The notes under the pieces were generated by a model, which was given only the letters and a program-made list of their open reading frames with translations, ran no database searches and had not been told where the DNA came from. A DNA stretch of 8,802 bases from positions 1 through 8,802 of the forward strand of contig JBGURP010000036.1 of assembly GCA_045132055.1 (NCBI GenBank), read 5' to 3'. The stretch's first letter is position 1, and every line of letters begins with the position of its first letter. Of the stretch, positions 1 to 5,874 are shown piece after piece. Made by a program: the position numbers and the translations under genes. The stretch comes from F23-D06 sp045132055. Lineage in GTDB: Bacteria > Bacteroidota > Bacteroidia > Bacteroidales > WCHB1-69.

Positions 1-1
1 C

Positions 2-568
2 ACCATCTTTGTCGAGACCGTCGGTGTGGGACAGAGCGAGATTGCCGTCCACTCGATGGTGGACTACTTCCTGCTCATCCAGCTCGCCGGCACCGGCGAT
101 GAACTGCAAGGCATCAAGCGCGGCATCATGGAGATGGCCGACGGCATCGTCATCAACAAGTGTGACGGTGACAATATCGAGCGCGCCAACCTGGCCGCGG
201 CACAGTTCCGCAACGCCCTGCACCTCTATCCCCTGCCCCCCAGCGGCTTCCTGCCCGAGGTCATCACCTATTCGGGCTACTACGACCTCAACATCGAGGG
301 CGTGTGGGACATGATCGACCGCTACTTTGCCCACGTCAAGGCAAACGGCTACTTTGACGAGAAGCGCCACGAGCAGGAGCGCTACTGGATGCGCGAGACC
401 ATCAACGAGCAACTGCTGGCACGCTTCTACTTCGACCCCGAGATCGAGCGTCTGCTCAATATCAAGGAGGATACCGTGCTGGCGGGCAAGCAGACGTCGT
501 TTGTCGCTGCCAGCGATGTGCTTAACTTTTACTACGATAAAATCACCAACGAGCATTCCAAATCATGA
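2..568 (+). CDS. meaB: MeaB/ArgK-type G3E GTPase, 3' part (methylmalonyl-CoA mutase chaperone)
   Basis: The gene is cut by the window edge: 188 codons are readable in frame 2, ending at TGA 566-568, roughly half of the family's usual 330-370 residues. The P-loop would lie upstream and is not visible. What is visible fits the family well: VETVGVGQSE near the start (switch II/G3 region), MVDYFLL and GDELQGIKRGIMEMAD, and the G4 guanine-specificity motif NKCD (NKAD in most relatives; the Cys is a mild variation). Known role of the family: a GTP-dependent chaperone that loads adenosylcobalamin onto methylmalonyl-CoA mutase and protects the mutase, in the cytoplasmic propionate/succinate interconversion pathway. 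The mutase genes are not in the window, so that partnership is inferred from the family. It overlaps the next gene by 4 nt (ATGA), which suggests translational coupling. The alternative is a closely related cobalamin-GTPase of the same G3E class. Confidence 0.92.
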   Translation, partial: TIFVETVGVGQSEIAVHSMVDYFLLIQLAGTGDELQGIKRGIMEMADGIVINKCDGDNIERANLAAAQFRNALHLYPLPPSGFLPEVITYSGYYDLNIEGVWDMIDRYFAHVKANGYFDEKRHEQERYWMRETINEQLLARFYFDPEIERLLNIKEDTVLAGKQTSFVAASDVLNFYYDKITNEHSKS

Positions 569-1032
569 GAAGAATAGCCATTATCTTGTCGTTGGCCGCT
601 GTGGCACTGCTTTGTTGCCAGTGTGCCAAAAGCCCATACCAGCTGGCCAAAAAAGGCGCGAAATCGGTTCCTTTTACAACGCTGGAGCATTATTACGTGC
701 GCAACAATGCCGCCAGCAACCACGTTCAGCGGCTCATTCTGGACACCAAGGAAGACTTTGAGGCCTACTTTGGCGAAGGAGCCGTCATGGGCGGAATGCC
801 CACCGACATCAATTGGAGGCGCCAGTATGTCATCGCCCTGCTGCTGCCCGTGACCAACAAGCAGACGATGATTACCCCCAAGGAGGTGAAGCAGAGTCCC
901 GGCAACGTCATTCTCTATTATCAGGTGAACACGGGACGCAAAACGCAATACACGCTGGTGCCCTTTGTCGCAATCGCCCTTGAACGCTCCGAGGAACCGC
1001 AGCAATTACAGGTCTTCTATATCGAAAAATAA
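565..1032 (+). CDS. small exported, probable lipoprotein of unknown function
   Basis: A 155-residue protein whose ATG sits inside the stop of the MeaB gene (ATGA overlap), so this start is well supported. Residues 1-16 form a basic-hydrophobic signal sequence, MRRIAIILSLAAVALL, followed by CCQC (Cys17, 18 and 20), any of which could be a lipidation site; the lipobox is not canonical, so lipoprotein status is likely rather than certain. The mature part is a small alpha/beta domain with a hydrophobic strand at 88-95 (YVIALLLP), a further strand at 114-121 (NVILYYQV) and a C-terminal strand ending QVFYIEK. The strand pattern is faintly reminiscent of PrcB-type domains, but I do not recognise the family and assign no function. 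It appears to be the middle gene of a three-gene operon, with only 4 nt to the NUDIX gene. Its exported location makes a direct role in the cytoplasmic MeaB reaction unlikely. Confidence 0.85.
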   Translation: MRRIAIILSLAAVALLCCQCAKSPYQLAKKGAKSVPFTTLEHYYVRNNAASNHVQRLILDTKEDFEAYFGEGAVMGGMPTDINWRRQYVIALLLPVTNKQTMITPKEVKQSPGNVILYYQVNTGRKTQYTLVPFVAIALERSEEPQQLQVFYIEK

Positions 1033-1036
1033 CGCC

Positions 1037-1561
1037 ATGCAGGAGAACTACTGTTACCGATACCCTCATCCCGCAGTCACTACCGACTGCGTCGTCTTTG
1101 GCTATGACGGACTGCGCCTGAACGTGCTGCTCATCGAGCGCGGCGGCGAGCCCTACCAGGGCTGCTGGGCCTTCCCCGGAGGTTTCCTCAACATCGACGA
1201 GGATGCCCCCGACGGCGCTCGACGCGAACTGCTCGAAGAGACAGGGCTCGAGGTGACCAACATCGAGCAGCTGGGCGCCTTTGCCACACCTGACCGAGAC
1301 CCGCGCGAGCGCGTCATCTCCATCGCCTATTTCACGCTCACACGCGTGCAGGACGTCAAGGGGGGCGACGATGCACGGGTGGCCCGCTGGTACCCCATCA
1401 ACCAGTTGCCGCCGCTGGCATTTGACCATCAGCAGATGTTTGAACAGGCCTTGCAGCGCCTATCCGACTGCCTGAAGCTCAAGACGGGCAACTTCTTCAG
1501 CGGCGACTTTTCCTACGAGGAGATTGACATGATCTACTTTGCCACCCTCACCAACCGCTAA
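1037..1561 (+). CDS. NUDIX hydrolase
   Basis: A 174-residue protein with a perfect Nudix box GX5EX7REUXEEXGU at residues 49-71: G49, E55, then RELLEETGL at 63-71, with the metal-binding glutamates present. The domain begins with the usual strand (VTTDCVVFGYDGLRLNVLLI, 14-33) and the substrate-side loop WAFPGGF at 44-50. This arrangement resembles ADP-ribose pyrophosphatase and YjhB-like NUDIX enzymes, cytoplasmic Mg-dependent hydrolases of nucleoside diphosphates linked to another group; the exact substrate cannot be read from the sequence. The open frame extends upstream to an ATG at 965, but that would overlap the preceding gene by 68 nt. The ATG at 1037, 4 nt after the upstream stop, gives a normal family N-terminus and is preferred. 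No C-terminal helix-turn-helix of the NrtR type is evident; the C-terminus (residues 150-174) is short. Confidence 0.93.
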   Translation: MQENYCYRYPHPAVTTDCVVFGYDGLRLNVLLIERGGEPYQGCWAFPGGFLNIDEDAPDGARRELLEETGLEVTNIEQLGAFATPDRDPRERVISIAYFTLTRVQDVKGGDDARVARWYPINQLPPLAFDHQQMFEQALQRLSDCLKLKTGNFFSGDFSYEEIDMIYFATLTNR

Positions 1562-1632
1562 CCCCGGGGTTTAGCCTTTGTTGCGACATAAAAATCAACA
1601 AATCAATTAATTATATTTTTAAATCAAAAGCA

Positions 1633-2640
1633 ATGTATAGAAAAAACTGCCTAAAGACTTTTTTAATCCTGAGCCTGTCGGCCATGTTCTGGTTGCCGAT
1701 GTTTGCTCAGGATGCCGCGCTCCGTGGCGATGCTGATGGAGACAACAACGTTACTATCAGCGATGTGACTTCGCTGATTGATTATTTGCTTAGCAATGAT
1801 CCGTCAAGAGTCGTCATAGCGGCATGCGACGTCGACAATGACGGCGCAGTGAACATCAGTGATGTAACCGCATTGATTGACTACCTGTTGTCGGGCGAGT
1901 GGCCTTATGTCGCCCCCGAGCCCCTGGAAATCACAGTGGGTACAGTGACTTTCAAGATGATACCCGTCCAGGGTGGCACCTTCATGATGGGTGGTCGCGA
2001 CTTTGACCCTTATGTCAAGCCCTGGGAGTTACCTGTCCATCAGGTAACGCTGTCCGATTACTACATCGGCGAGACCGAGGTGACGCAAGAATTGTGGAAG
2101 GCAGTGATGGGCTCCAGCAACAACCCCAGTTGGTTCGTCAGCGCCAATGGCTACACCAACGACTTTAAACGCCCAGTAGAGAAAGTCACTTACAGCAACT
2201 GCTTGACCTTTATCAACCGACTCAACCAAAAGACCGGCAAACACTTCCGCTTGCTCACCGAGGCCGAGTGGGAATATGCCGCCCGTGGCGGTAAGTATGA
2301 CCATGGCTACATGTATGCCGGCGGTGATGATATTGACGAATTGGCATGGCACAAGGGGAACTCCGGTGATAAGACACATGCCGTGGGCACCAAGGCCCCC
2401 AATGAGTTAGGCATTTATGATTTGGCAGGCAATGTCGGCGAGTGGACTTCAGACTGGTATGCTCTGTACACTGAAGAAGCCCAGAACAACCCCACGGGGC
2501 CTGCTACGGGCGATGCCCGTGTTGTACGCGGTGGCAGCTGGGATCAGGCTTGGAGGATGAACCGTGTGACCTATCGCCACGAGGGATACCCGACGAGCGC
2601 CAACGTCAATGTCGGCCTACGTCTGGCACTGGATATGTAA
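1633..2640 (+). CDS. exported dockerin-repeat protein with formylglycine-generating-enzyme-like (SUMF1) domain
   Basis: A 335-residue protein. Residues 1-25 are a signal peptide with a likely cut at MFA|Q. Two dockerin-like repeats follow directly: calcium loops DADGDNNVTISD (33-44) and DVDNDGAVNISD (66-77), each followed by a helix VTxLIDYLL. Residues ~98-335 are an FGE-sulfatase/SUMF1 fold: GGTFMMGG (114-121), VHQVTLSDYYIGETEVTQ (135-152), RPVEKVTY, RLLTEAEWEYAARGG (206-220), GIYDLAGNVGEWTSDWY (260-276), VVRGGSW (297-303) and GLRLAL near the end. Active FGEs use a Cys pair in the segment after GGSW; here that segment (DQAWRMNRVTYRHEGYP) has none, so the domain is probably not a sulfatase-activating oxidase but a surface or periplasmic protein of the wider C-type-lectin-like family. 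The gene is separated from the NUDIX gene by 71 nt; a TA-GCC-TTTG sequence at 1572-1580 is a -7-like site with one extra spacer base. A strong hairpin lies 20 nt after the stop. Confidence 0.9.
   Translation: MYRKNCLKTFLILSLSAMFWLPMFAQDAALRGDADGDNNVTISDVTSLIDYLLSNDPSRVVIAACDVDNDGAVNISDVTALIDYLLSGEWPYVAPEPLEITVGTVTFKMIPVQGGTFMMGGRDFDPYVKPWELPVHQVTLSDYYIGETEVTQELWKAVMGSSNNPSWFVSANGYTNDFKRPVEKVTYSNCLTFINRLNQKTGKHFRLLTEAEWEYAARGGKYDHGYMYAGGDDIDELAWHKGNSGDKTHAVGTKAPNELGIYDLAGNVGEWTSDWYALYTEEAQNNPTGPATGDARVVRGGSWDQAWRMNRVTYRHEGYPTSANVNVGLRLALDM
1729..1890 (+). repeat. two dockerin-type repeats within the coding sequence
   Basis: Two coding repeats of 21 residues, 33 residues apart (1729-1791 and 1828-1890). 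Each has Asp at loop positions 1, 3, 5 and 12, as in a calcium-binding EF-hand-like dockerin loop, followed by VTSLIDYLL or VTALIDYLL. In classical cellulosomes such a pair binds a cohesin. In Bacteroidales these pairs are common on exported proteins without a known cohesin. Their position at the mature N-terminus, rather than the C-terminus, is noteworthy. Confidence 0.85.
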
Positions 2641-2659
2641 ACCCTGGTAGCTCCTATAA

Positions 2660-2696
2660 TGAACCCCAAAAGTTATAGTCTAACTTTTGGGGTTCA
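2660..2696. terminator. perfect 16-bp hairpin; transcription terminator or IS3/IS150-type end remnant
   Basis: TGAACCCCAAAAGTTA (2660-2675) is followed by the 5-nt loop TAGTC and the exact reverse complement (2681-2696). It lies 20 nt after the stop of the SUMF1-like gene and would make a very stable RNA hairpin, but no long T-run follows on either strand. The arms, especially CCCCAAAAGTTAGACT read on the minus strand, resemble the terminal inverted repeats of IS3-family (IS150-group) insertion sequences. It may therefore be a solo pair of ends that now serves as a terminator. Confidence 0.6.
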
Positions 2697-2874
2697 CTTC
2701 ATGATGACACCTCCTCTCCACATATTCAGTCGTCAACTTGCCGCACCTGGAATAACTCCCGACAGACGTGTTAACAGGTGTAAAAATCCACAAAAAAAGC
2801 AGCTAGTTTGTAAATTTTTGTTAATTTATGGCGATTTTGTGCTCTAAAAACATGTTATAAAACATATTTTGCAC
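2697..2874. other. AT-rich intergenic stretch without a supported gene
   Basis: No convincing coding region is visible between the palindrome and the promoter-like site at 2875. A 62-codon open frame (2659-2847) starts inside the hairpin arm, has no recognisable protein features and overlaps the AT-rich promoter zone. The second half contains A/T tracts and TTTTG words (for example 2835-2839 and 2868-2871), typical of Bacteroidetes upstream DNA. Confidence 0.5.
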
Positions 2875-2883
2875 TAATTTTGC
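2875..2883 (+). promoter_or_regulatory. Bacteroidetes -7 promoter element
   Basis: TAATTTTGC matches TAnnTTTG plus the frequent following pyrimidine. A clear -33 TTTG at the expected 19-21-nt spacing is absent, so this is a partial match. Transcription would start near 2889 and run towards the intrinsic terminator at 3005-3034 without an open reading frame. Confidence 0.45.
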
Positions 2884-2888
2884 AGTGG

Positions 2889-3034
2889 TTTTTCATGGTA
2901 ATAGTTTTTAAGGTTAATGAAAATCCAGGTGTCGCGAGACAGTTGTTTTTTCAAGATTGTTTAAAGGTTTATGTTAATGGTATTAGAAGGTTAATTAGTT
3001 AAGCAATCCCCGACGTGAGTCGAGGATTTTTTTT
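2889..3034 (+). ncRNA. candidate small RNA or attenuated leader (about 145 nt)
   Basis: The region lies between a -7-like site (2875-2883) and an intrinsic terminator and contains no plausible coding sequence. It has a small hairpin TGTC-GCGA-GACA (2930-2941) with a GNRA-type loop. Three related words occur: AAGGTTAAT at 2910-2918, AAAGGTTTATGTTAAT at 2963-2978 and AAGGTTAAT at 2987-2995. GATTGTTTAA (2955-2964) can pair over 10 positions, with one G-U, with TTAAGCAATC (2999-3008), whose last four bases also form the base of the terminator stem. This looks like an antiterminator/terminator pair. The 5' end is approximate, being inferred from the promoter-like site. It could be an independent sRNA, a regulatory leader for the gene at 3098, or merely untranslated DNA ahead of a terminator. 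Confidence 0.35.
3005..3034 (+). terminator. intrinsic terminator
   Basis: AATCC (3005-3009) pairs with GGATT (3024-3028) and CGAC (3011-3014) with GTCG (3019-3022), with a single C/A mismatch between them and a GTGA loop. A run of eight T residues (3027-3034) follows and partly overlaps the 3' arm. It is classical in form and oriented for plus-strand transcription. It lies well over 300 nt beyond the previous gene, which already has a hairpin of its own, so it probably ends a separate short transcript. Confidence 0.8.
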
Positions 3035-3066
3035 GCCCCCTACAGGAATAGTACCGGAATAATAGT

Positions 3067-3075
3067 TAACTTTGC
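3067..3075 (+). promoter_or_regulatory. Bacteroidetes -7 promoter element for the RsiV-like gene pair
   Basis: TAACTTTGC is an exact TAnnTTTG match, 22 nt before the ATG at 3098. That would give a short 5' untranslated region of about 18 nt. No TTTG is found at the ideal -33 spacing; the TTTTG at 3031-3035 is too far upstream. Confidence 0.6.
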
Positions 3076-3097
3076 GGAAACATTACTAAACAAATTA

Positions 3098-3964
3098 ATG
3101 ACTATGAATAAGATCTTACTATTCGCTCTGATGGCCATCTGCGCCATGTGGTCGTCCTGTGGCAATAACAGCAACGGTTCCACAGCAACTGCGGTCAATG
3201 CGCCCAAGAATGCCGACACCACCCTGTGCCAGTTCAGCAACATTGACGTGGACAAGCAGTTCTCCTATATTGATGAGGATGGCGACACGCTGTATTTTGA
3301 CAACTCATTCTCAGCCTTCTGGCCACAGATCATCAATGGCAAGCCCTGCCCCAACCTGCAGCAAGCCTTGTTCCGCGCCATGACCGATAGCGCTGGACTT
3401 GACCAACTGGACAAAGTCATCGACTTCCTGACGAATCCAGGCAACTATACCGACTATGACGTCAAGAAATTCACCCCTGTCACCGCGGTGAAGGATGATG
3501 AGGGCAAGTTATCAACCAGCGAGGTGGACGTGATCATGCAAAGCATGACCGATCGCCTGCTCCTCTACCACCTGGGCACCTATTCCTACATGGCCGGCGG
3601 TGCGCATGGCATCTACGCCAACAATTATGTCACCTACGACCTCAAGACCGAGAAAGCCGTTGCCCTCGAGGAGATCATCGCCGACACCACCCTGCTGCGC
3701 GACGTCACTTTCAAGGCCATCAAGCAGGCCTATGACTACGACAAGGACGACCTCTTCATCCCCGACAATGGCCTGCTGCCCCTGCCCCGCGACTTTTATA
3801 TTGATGGCTCGGCACTCCATGTCGTTTATCAGGTCTATGAGATTGCCAGCTACGCCCAGGGCATGATCGACGCCCCCATCTATCCTCACATGCTCAAGCC
3901 CGAGGAGATAAAGCGCCTCTACACCCCCTACGGCATGGAACTGCTGGATTTAAGCATCGAATAG
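3098..3964 (+). CDS. lipoprotein with RsiV-like (DUF3298) C-terminal domain
   Basis: A 288-residue protein with a signal sequence and lipobox WSSC (Cys21), so probably membrane-anchored. ATG codons lie at 3098 and 3104 (MNKILLF); both give the same mature protein. A low-complexity linker (22-42) leads to a domain with CQFSNID (44-50), AFWPQIINGKPCPNLQ (73-88) and a C-terminal region with SYMAGGAHGIYANNYVTYD (163-181), EEDLF-like DKDDLFIPDNG (216-225) and HVVYQVYEIASYAQG (241-255). The AGGAHG and YEIASYAQG signatures are typical of the DUF3298/RsiV fold, whose best-known member is the lysozyme-sensing anti-sigma factor RsiV of Bacillus. That protein has an N-terminal cytoplasmic anti-sigma part and a membrane segment, both absent here, and no sigma factor gene is adjacent. 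The function is therefore unknown; binding of a cell-wall or exogenous ligand is only a guess. It is followed after 27 nt by a paralogue. Confidence 0.87.
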   Translation: MTMNKILLFALMAICAMWSSCGNNSNGSTATAVNAPKNADTTLCQFSNIDVDKQFSYIDEDGDTLYFDNSFSAFWPQIINGKPCPNLQQALFRAMTDSAGLDQLDKVIDFLTNPGNYTDYDVKKFTPVTAVKDDEGKLSTSEVDVIMQSMTDRLLLYHLGTYSYMAGGAHGIYANNYVTYDLKTEKAVALEEIIADTTLLRDVTFKAIKQAYDYDKDDLFIPDNGLLPLPRDFYIDGSALHVVYQVYEIASYAQGMIDAPIYPHMLKPEEIKRLYTPYGMELLDLSIE

Positions 3965-3991
3965 TAACATTGAACAGTAATATCAACCCAC

Positions 3992-4825
3992 ATGAAACAG
4001 TTTTCACTTATCGTAGCCATCGTGGCACTCATGATGTGGGCTTGCCCCACCATGGGACAATCACATGACGGCAAAATGTGCCAGTTCATAAACATCGACA
4101 AGACCGTCAGGGCAAAACTCGGTGAAGGAGAGGACGTCCAGTACCAGCTAAACTCCATCAAAGCCTTTTGGCCCGTCATGCTCAATGGCAAGGAATGCCC
4201 CAAGCTGCAAGAGGCCATCTGCAAATGGCTGACCGACAAAGACGACATTAAACAGATGGATCGGGCCATCGAGTACACGTTGTACACCGACATCGAGAAT
4301 GTGCCCTTTGGCGACAATGGTCCCTACCTGATCCTCGACAATTTCAACGATATAGAATCCTCTTATTCTTCCTCTACCGAGTCAATCGAACTCAAAGCTT
4401 TGGGCAAGAGATTCGCCGTGTTCCATCTGTTCTCCTATATGTACTTTGCGGGAGCTGCCCATGGCATGTATGTCCACAAATACATCACCTACGATACCGA
4501 ACTCGGCAAAATCGTCACGTTAGAGGATGTATTGATTGACCCTGAATTGATCCGTCCCCACATCCTGAAGTCGATAGAGATCAAATATGATTACACCGAG
4601 GAGGACCTGTTCCTCCCCGAAGACGGCATTATGAAGATTCCATCAGTATGGTATTTCGAGGAGGGATTTCTGCATCTCGTCTATCAGCCCTATGAGATCG
4701 CCAGTTTCGCGCAAGGCGACATCGACGTGCCCCTATTCTATCCCAACGATCCCAGTGCCCCCGAGTACCTCACCCCCTACGGCAAACAACTCTTGGAGGA
4801 ATCACAAGCAGAAGACCCCTGGTAA
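3992..4825 (+). CDS. exported RsiV-like (DUF3298) paralogue
   Basis: A 277-residue paralogue of the preceding protein, 27 nt downstream and almost certainly co-transcribed. The hydrophobic N-terminus (MKQFSLIVAIVALMMWAC) can be read either as a lipoprotein signal with Cys18 or as a conventional signal peptide cut after TMG (residue 22). Matching segments in order are CQFINID (30-36), AFWPVMLNGKECPKLQ (58-73), SYMYFAGAAHGMYVHKYITYD (148-168), TEEDLFLPEDG (202-212), HLVYQPYEIASFAQGDIDVP (228-247) and YLTPYGKQLLEE (259-270). The central segment (residues 95-135, with SSYSSSTES) is divergent from its neighbour. The similarity over the full length points to an old tandem duplication. The role is unknown; the same caveat on RsiV applies, as there is no anti-sigma part. 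It ends 53 nt before the converging LuxR-type gene. Confidence 0.87.
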   Translation: MKQFSLIVAIVALMMWACPTMGQSHDGKMCQFINIDKTVRAKLGEGEDVQYQLNSIKAFWPVMLNGKECPKLQEAICKWLTDKDDIKQMDRAIEYTLYTDIENVPFGDNGPYLILDNFNDIESSYSSSTESIELKALGKRFAVFHLFSYMYFAGAAHGMYVHKYITYDTELGKIVTLEDVLIDPELIRPHILKSIEIKYDYTEEDLFLPEDGIMKIPSVWYFEEGFLHLVYQPYEIASFAQGDIDVPLFYPNDPSAPEYLTPYGKQLLEESQAEDPW

Positions 4826-4878
4826 CCCATCGATTGAGCCTTCTAGCCCTCTACTTCACCCAGTAATTATCTCTGATT

Positions 4879-5634
4879 CTACAACAGGCCCTGATTGGCA
4901 GCAACAGTCAGGGCCTCGGTAATGCTACGCACACCCAGTCGCTCAAACAGTGCACGCTTGTAAGTTTTGACGGTATCCACAGCACGACACATCCTATCGG
5001 CTATCTGAGGCACAGTATAACCCTGAGCCGACAGGATAAGCACTTGCTTTTCCTGCCCGCGCAGGGTAATGCTTTTCCGCTCCTGCCAACGGTGACTGTT
5101 CAAATCATATTCCCAGTAAATGGATTGACCCTTCTTGCGGAACTCGACATGCCCAGGCGTGGTGTGGTGCGACAACGACACGACGCACATCGCCAGCCAG
5201 GCACGTCCATCGGGTGCAAGGGCAAACGGCGTAATCTTGTGGTTTACTAGGTAGCTGTCCTCACCATTGATAATGTGGAAATCGTAACTCATGAAACAGC
5301 GGCTGCGCTCTGTCATGCGCTCCTCATTAAAGCGCTTGAAGCCCACCTCGTTGATCTCAGTGAGCATAATCTGTTCCTCGGCAGGGACGTGGTCGATATA
5401 CAGGCGGTAGCCCATCTGGCGCACCTCCTCGGCCGTGTGCCCACACAGGAATAGCGGATTACTCGCTACATGCAGGAAACCATGCCTCAGGTAGTCGATG
5501 ACATAAATGCTCTGGTAGGTTGCATTGGCCATCGCATCGATGGCACGAATCATGGGCTCAAGGTGGCTGTATTGCTCATTATCGATGCCCTCTACACTGT
5601 TGGTCAACGTGAAGAAATCCTCAATTTTAGCCAT
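4879..5634 (-). CDS. PAS-like/LuxR-family transcriptional regulator
   Basis: A 251-residue cytoplasmic protein. Residues ~190-251 are a LuxR-type helix-turn-helix: TLRGQEKQVLILSAQGYT, then PQIADRMCRAVDTVKTYKRALFERLG and a final EALTVAANQG helix. TVKTYKRALFERLGV matches the recognition helix region (TVKxHxxxIxxKLGV). The N-terminal ~40-155 segment looks like a PAS-type sensor (VIDYLRHGFLHVASNPLFLCG, SYDFHIINGEDSYLVNHKITPFAL), a layout frequent in Bacteroidales. There is no receiver domain and no membrane segment, so a small-molecule or protein signal inside the cell is likely; the ligand is unknown. The ATG at 5634 is 26 nt from a good promoter. The gene is divergent from the beta-barrel gene and is the natural candidate for recognising the duplicated element in the intervening DNA, though nothing in the sequence proves it. 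Confidence 0.88.
   Translation of the reverse strand: MAKIEDFFTLTNSVEGIDNEQYSHLEPMIRAIDAMANATYQSIYVIDYLRHGFLHVASNPLFLCGHTAEEVRQMGYRLYIDHVPAEEQIMLTEINEVGFKRFNEERMTERSRCFMSYDFHIINGEDSYLVNHKITPFALAPDGRAWLAMCVVSLSHHTTPGHVEFRKKGQSIYWEYDLNSHRWQERKSITLRGQEKQVLILSAQGYTVPQIADRMCRAVDTVKTYKRALFERLGVRSITEALTVAANQGLL
4886..4916. terminator. hairpin at a convergent gene end, possible bidirectional stop
   Basis: AGGCCCTGA (4886-4894) pairs with TCAGGGCCT (4908-4916). The stem can continue for three pairs (one G-U) to give 12 bp with a 7-nt loop. It lies in the last codons of the minus-strand LuxR-type gene and 60 nt after the plus-strand stop. No T-run follows on either strand, so a terminator role is only suggested. 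Confidence 0.35.
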
Positions 5635-5659
5635 ATTGGTCTTGCTGGTTAATAGTCAT

Positions 5660-5692
5660 GCAAATGTACCCCAAATGCCCAATTCCGACAAA
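5660..5692 (-). promoter_or_regulatory. Bacteroidetes promoter of the LuxR-type gene
   Basis: Read on the minus strand, TTTG (5692-5689) is followed after exactly 20 nt by TACATTTGC (5668-5660). This is the full TTTG-N19-21-TAnnTTTG consensus and the best promoter in the window. Transcription would start roughly 5-8 nt further on, leaving a 5' untranslated region of about 20 nt before the ATG at 5634. Confidence 0.78.
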
Positions 5693-5746
5693 TGGTGAAA
5701 CTTAAAAAGCCTTATCCTTAAGAAGTAGTAACATGCCACAAGGCAA

Positions 5747-5811
5747 TTTAACACCCTAAAGTGTGAAAATGCGATTTCATCACCCCGATACTGCAACTTT
5801 TCACCCTTTAG
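5747..5811 (+). promoter_or_regulatory. duplicated regulatory element, copy 1 (inverted half-site pair)
   Basis: CTAAAGTGTGAAAATGC (5756-5772) and the reverse complement of 5793-5811, CTAAAGGGTGAAAAGTTGC, form an imperfect inverted repeat that differs by one base and a 2-nt gap, with 20 nt between the arms. The block starts with TTTAACAC (5747) and is repeated 2.9 kb downstream (8662 onward) in the same orientation and at a comparable distance from an ATG. It lies upstream of the -7 site at 5840, where an activator or repressor would bind. It could alternatively be the stem of a leader RNA if transcription starts further upstream. Confidence 0.65.
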
Positions 5812-5815
5812 TGCG

Positions 5816-5872
5816 TGTCTCTATTGAGATTGGCCTCGATAATTTTGCACTCGAACAACCAAAATAGAGACA
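5816..5872 (+). promoter_or_regulatory. inverted repeat enclosing the beta-barrel gene promoter
   Basis: TGTCTCTATT (5816-5825) and AATAGAGACA (5863-5872) are perfect inverted repeats 37 nt apart, ending 2 nt before the ATG at 5875. Between them TAATTTTGC (5840-5848) is an exact -7 element, with no good -33 box at the right spacing; the left arm occupies about the -33 position. If transcription starts near 5854, only the right arm is transcribed and the repeat acts as DNA. If it starts upstream, the RNA would form a stem that hides the start codon region. Confidence 0.6.
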
Positions 5873-5874
5873 TT

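Noticed and set aside
532..1005. 157-codon minus-strand open frame opposite the lipoprotein gene
   Set aside because: It is antisense to a well-supported coding gene with coupled start and signal peptide; its protein has no family features.
965..1036. Upstream ATG start for the NUDIX gene
   Set aside because: It would overlap the preceding gene by 68 nt and add residues not expected in the family; the ATG at 1037 fits better.
1560..1571. 12-bp palindrome AACCCCGGGGTT at the NUDIX stop codon
   Set aside because: With no loop bases the stem would be very short, and no T-run follows; not enough for a terminator call.
2659..2847. 62-codon plus-strand open frame
   Set aside because: It starts within the palindrome arm, has no recognisable domain or signal, and runs into AT-rich promoter-like DNA; most likely chance.
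5815..5874. Upstream GTG start for the beta-barrel gene (20 extra residues)
   Set aside because: The extension would bury the signal peptide and cover the promoter and inverted repeat; the ATG at 5875 gives a normal exported protein.
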